From an uncultured Burkholderiales bacterium (GTDB lineage: Bacteria; Pseudomonadota; Gammaproteobacteria; Burkholderiales; Burkholderiaceae_F): a stretch of 10,725 nt of DNA. The DNA lies in NCBI GenBank assembly GCA_903871435.1, contig CAIQGU010000108.1:1-10725 (forward strand), given 5' to 3'. The notes beneath the pieces are model-generated. The model saw only the letters and a list, made by a program, of their open reading frames with translations, had not been told where the DNA came from and did no database searches. A program made the position numbers and the translations under genes. Position 1 is the stretch's first letter. Every line of letters starts with the position of its first letter. Positions 8,996-10,725 of this stretch are shown one piece after another.

Positions 8996-9153
8996 ACCAA
9001 AAAATTTACCGAAGACGCCCACAACCTGGATTCGCGGCACAGGCCGCAGTTGATGGGGCTGCGCGGCATGCTACCTGCCTTGCCGCGCGCTTGCCATCCC
9101 GCCCGGCGGGACTAAGTGCGGTTTCATTGGGGCATCACAGCCAAGAGTCTACT

Positions 9154-9187
9154 GAGATGCATTTACTGCGGAGATGCATTTACTGCG
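9154..9187. repeat. Perfect 17-bp tandem duplication
   Basis: GAGATGCATTTACTGCG occurs at 9154-9170 and is repeated without a gap or mismatch at 9171-9187. The 8-base core TGCATTTA appears a third time at 9208-9215, 33 bases after the second (about two repeat lengths). That third copy is itself part of TTGCA-9 bases-TGCAA (9207-9225). The array sits 136 bases before the sensor start and upstream of the best candidate promoter, so it may be an operator with several binding sites. Confidence 0.75.
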
Positions 9188-9219
9188 AATAAGTGATTTC
9201 GACGGCTTGCATTTATAGC

Positions 9220-9248
9220 TTGCAACTTTGGAAGATCTTGCGTAAACG
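9220..9248 (+). promoter_or_regulatory. Candidate promoter for the sensor gene
   Basis: TTGCAA (9220-9225; four of six matches to TTGACA) is separated by 17 bases from TAAACG (9243-9248; three of six matches to TATAAT). The spacing is ideal but the hexamers are weak. It lies just downstream of the 17-bp repeats and would give a leader of roughly 70 bases before the GTG at 9323. It is a low-confidence prediction. Confidence 0.3.
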
Positions 9249-9322
9249 ATGATTGTCACAGTTACCGGTTATCGTCCGGTGCCCGCGTACAAATGGGAAC
9301 GCAAACGAGGCAGGGCCGATGC

Positions 9323-10725
9323 GTGTCTGATAGCGACTCTACTGCGCTGCTGGCCGGTGCCATGGATGCCTTGGGCGCGCCGACGTGCGTGCTCGACGCT
9401 GCAGGCACCGTACTCGTCGTCAACCACGCGTGGCGGGAATTTGCAGCCCGCAATGAGGCGTACGAAAACGCATCCGTCGGCCAGAACTATCTTGCCCAGT
9501 GCGAGGCTGCGGGCCCGGATGCAGCTCCCGGCACCGCCGACCTCGCGCGTGGCATCCGGGCGGTCTTGCGGGGAGAGCTCGCGCATTATTCGCATGACTA
9601 TGCCTGCCACTCGCCCGCCGAGCAGCGCTGGTTCAGCGCTCGGGTCTATCCTTTCGACGGCCGCTACGCCGTCATTACGCATGTCGACATCACGGCACTG
9701 CAACGCACCGTGGAACTCCAGCAGGTGCACCAGAGGAAACTCCAGCGCCTGAAAGACCTGTATTCGGCTCTGACCGAAGCCAATCAACTTATCCAGACGT
9801 CGAACGACCTGTCCTGGCTGTATTCCCAGGTGTGCCGTATTGCCGTTGAGCTGGGTGGCATGCAGATGGCATGGGTGGCACAACCGGATCCATCCGGCCA
9901 AAGGCTGATGGCGATCGCCAAATATGGCACGGGCACGGACTATCTCGAGGGCATCAATATTTCCGTGTTGGCCGATGTCCCGGAAGGCCAAGGTCCCGCG
10001 GGTACCGCGTTCCGCGAAAACCGCACCACCATCAACCAGGCATCGCAGAGCGAATTCAATATGTCGCCGTGGCGCGATCGCTTCGCGCATTTTCATTGGC
10101 AGTCCTGCGGCACTTTTCCCGTGCGGCAGGCCGGCCGGGTCATAGCCCTGCTCACGGTGTACAGCACGCAGCCCAATGCCTTCGACGCGGACGAAGTCGA
10201 TCTCCTGGAAAGGCTGGCCGCCAATCTGGGCCAAGCGGCCGAGTCCATCGACAGCCGCAAGTGCCGGTTCGAGGTTGAGCAGCAATTGCGCCGGTCCGAA
10301 GCGACGTATCGAACCTTGTTTGAAACGGTGCACCAGGGTGTGGTCTTCCAGGATGCTTCCGGGGCGATCCAGGCGGCCAACCTGGCGGCCCAACGGATAC
10401 TCGGCCTTTCACTGGCGCAGTTGCAGGGGCGTACCTCGGTAGACCCGCGCTGGGGTTCGATCCGGGCGGACGGCTCGCCATTTCCCGGCGACGAACATCC
10501 GGCCATGCAGGCGCTGGAATCGGGCGAGCCGGTCCTCGGCGTGGTGATGGGTGTGGTCAATCCGCACAGGGCCGAGACGGTATGGATCCAGGTCAATGCA
10601 ACACCGGTCAAGAACAATGAAACCGGCCTCGCGGAATATGTCTACACCGTCTTCGATGACATCAGCGAAAACATGCGCCTGCAAAGGGAGTTGCAGGCCC
10701 AGGCCAACTGGGACTTCCTCACCGA
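9323..10725 (+). CDS. PAS-GAF-PAS sensor protein, probable diguanylate cyclase (3' end missing)
   Basis: The frame is open from here to the window edge with no stop; 467 codons are visible. Residues about 10-125 form a PAS domain (TCVLDAAGTVLVVNHAWREF at 21-40; YACHSPAEQRWFSARVYP at 93-110; HVDIT at 120-124). A short coiled-coil linker, 126-150, joins it to a GAF domain at about 150-310 (LYSQVCRIAVELGGMQMAWV at 166-185; FDADEVDLLERLAANL at 287-302). A second PAS spans about 325-450, including RADGSPFPGDEHPAMQAL (381-398) and WIQVNATPV (421-429). The last residues, LQAQANWDFLT, match the usual linker into a GGDEF domain, so a c-di-GMP-synthesising output (possibly with EAL) is inferred but not seen. 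No membrane segment is visible, so it is likely a cytosolic sensor. The start is uncertain: GTG at 9323 has AGGCAGGG upstream, while an in-frame ATG at 9293 has no ribosome site and would add ten unremarkable residues. Confidence 0.85.
   Translation, partial: MSDSDSTALLAGAMDALGAPTCVLDAAGTVLVVNHAWREFAARNEAYENASVGQNYLAQCEAAGPDAAPGTADLARGIRAVLRGELAHYSHDYACHSPAEQRWFSARVYPFDGRYAVITHVDITALQRTVELQQVHQRKLQRLKDLYSALTEANQLIQTSNDLSWLYSQVCRIAVELGGMQMAWVAQPDPSGQRLMAIAKYGTGTDYLEGINISVLADVPEGQGPAGTAFRENRTTINQASQSEFNMSPWRDRFAHFHWQSCGTFPVRQAGRVIALLTVYSTQPNAFDADEVDLLERLAANLGQAAESIDSRKCRFEVEQQLRRSEATYRTLFETVHQGVVFQDASGAIQAANLAAQRILGLSLAQLQGRTSVDPRWGSIRADGSPFPGDEHPAMQALESGEPVLGVVMGVVNPHRAETVWIQVNATPVKNNETGLAEYVYTVFDDISENMRLQRELQAQANWDFLT

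Larger units (their letters stand above)
8980..9322. other. Divergent 343-bp intergenic region
   Basis: This gap lies between the peptidase (minus) and the sensor (plus). No convincing gene is present. From the peptidase side it holds the ribosome site, an A/T tract around 8999-9007, and a 15-base GC palindrome at 9097-9111 (TCCCGCC, one base, GGCGGGA) that could bind a dimeric regulator. From about 9120 it is clearly richer in A and T than the surrounding genes, and it contains the 17-bp tandem repeat, a third partial copy and a candidate promoter for the sensor. I see no clear sigma-70 promoter for the peptidase. Confidence 0.6.

Noticed and set aside
8980..9069. Longer N-terminus for the M28 peptidase starting at 9069
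   Set aside because: It would bury the signal peptide behind 30 residues and ignore the strong AAAGGGAG site before the GTG at 8979.
9154..9225. A short CRISPR-like array
   Set aside because: There are only two gapless copies without spacers and no cas genes, so it is a tandem duplication.
9269..10393. Minus-strand open frame of 374 codons opposite the sensor
   Set aside because: The plus-strand frame here reads as continuous PAS, GAF and PAS domains with typical motifs, so the minus-strand frame is a shadow, even though it has a stop and the real gene runs off the window.

Overview
The window is GC-rich, densely coded bacterial DNA. Gene order (queA-tgt-yajC-secD-secF followed by a b561-type cytochrome, with a cytochrome c' nearby) and protein sequence style point to a betaproteobacterium, most likely Burkholderiales and perhaps Alcaligenaceae. 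That placement is my inference from the sequence alone; nothing was searched. I see no tRNA, rRNA, CRISPR array, insertion sequence, phage gene or integration scar.

Layout. Positions 1-142 (+) hold the 3' end of a cytochrome c' gene. A strong 14-bp inverted repeat (153-189) separates it from the convergent minus-strand block. That block, read from right to left, is queA (6704-5577), tgt (5580-4390, ATGA overlap with queA), yajC (4325-3990), secD (3949-2075), secF (1992-934) and a membrane cytochrome b (902-198). queA and tgt make and insert the queuosine precursor in tRNA. yajC, secD and secF form the accessory SecDF-YajC complex, which uses proton motive force to help finish Sec-dependent export. 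A consensus TATAAT upstream of yajC suggests the Sec genes have their own promoter inside the block.

To the right is accessory-looking DNA. It contains a 92-residue protein of unknown function (6980-7258, +), a convergent exported M28-type metallopeptidase with a GTG start (8979-7366, -), and a 343-bp divergent intergenic region. That region is AT-richer than its surroundings and carries a perfect 17-bp tandem duplication. The last gene is a PAS-GAF-PAS sensor (9323 to the window edge, +) whose final visible residues look like the start of a GGDEF (diguanylate cyclase) domain. It is open to the window edge with no stop.

Overall this is mostly a conserved housekeeping region. I did not find a convincing new multi-gene system. 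The points most worth checking are the enlarged, two-cysteine periplasmic loop of SecF, the tandem repeats in front of the PAS-GAF-PAS sensor, the unrecognised 92-residue protein, and several small tandem duplications that sit exactly on stop codons.
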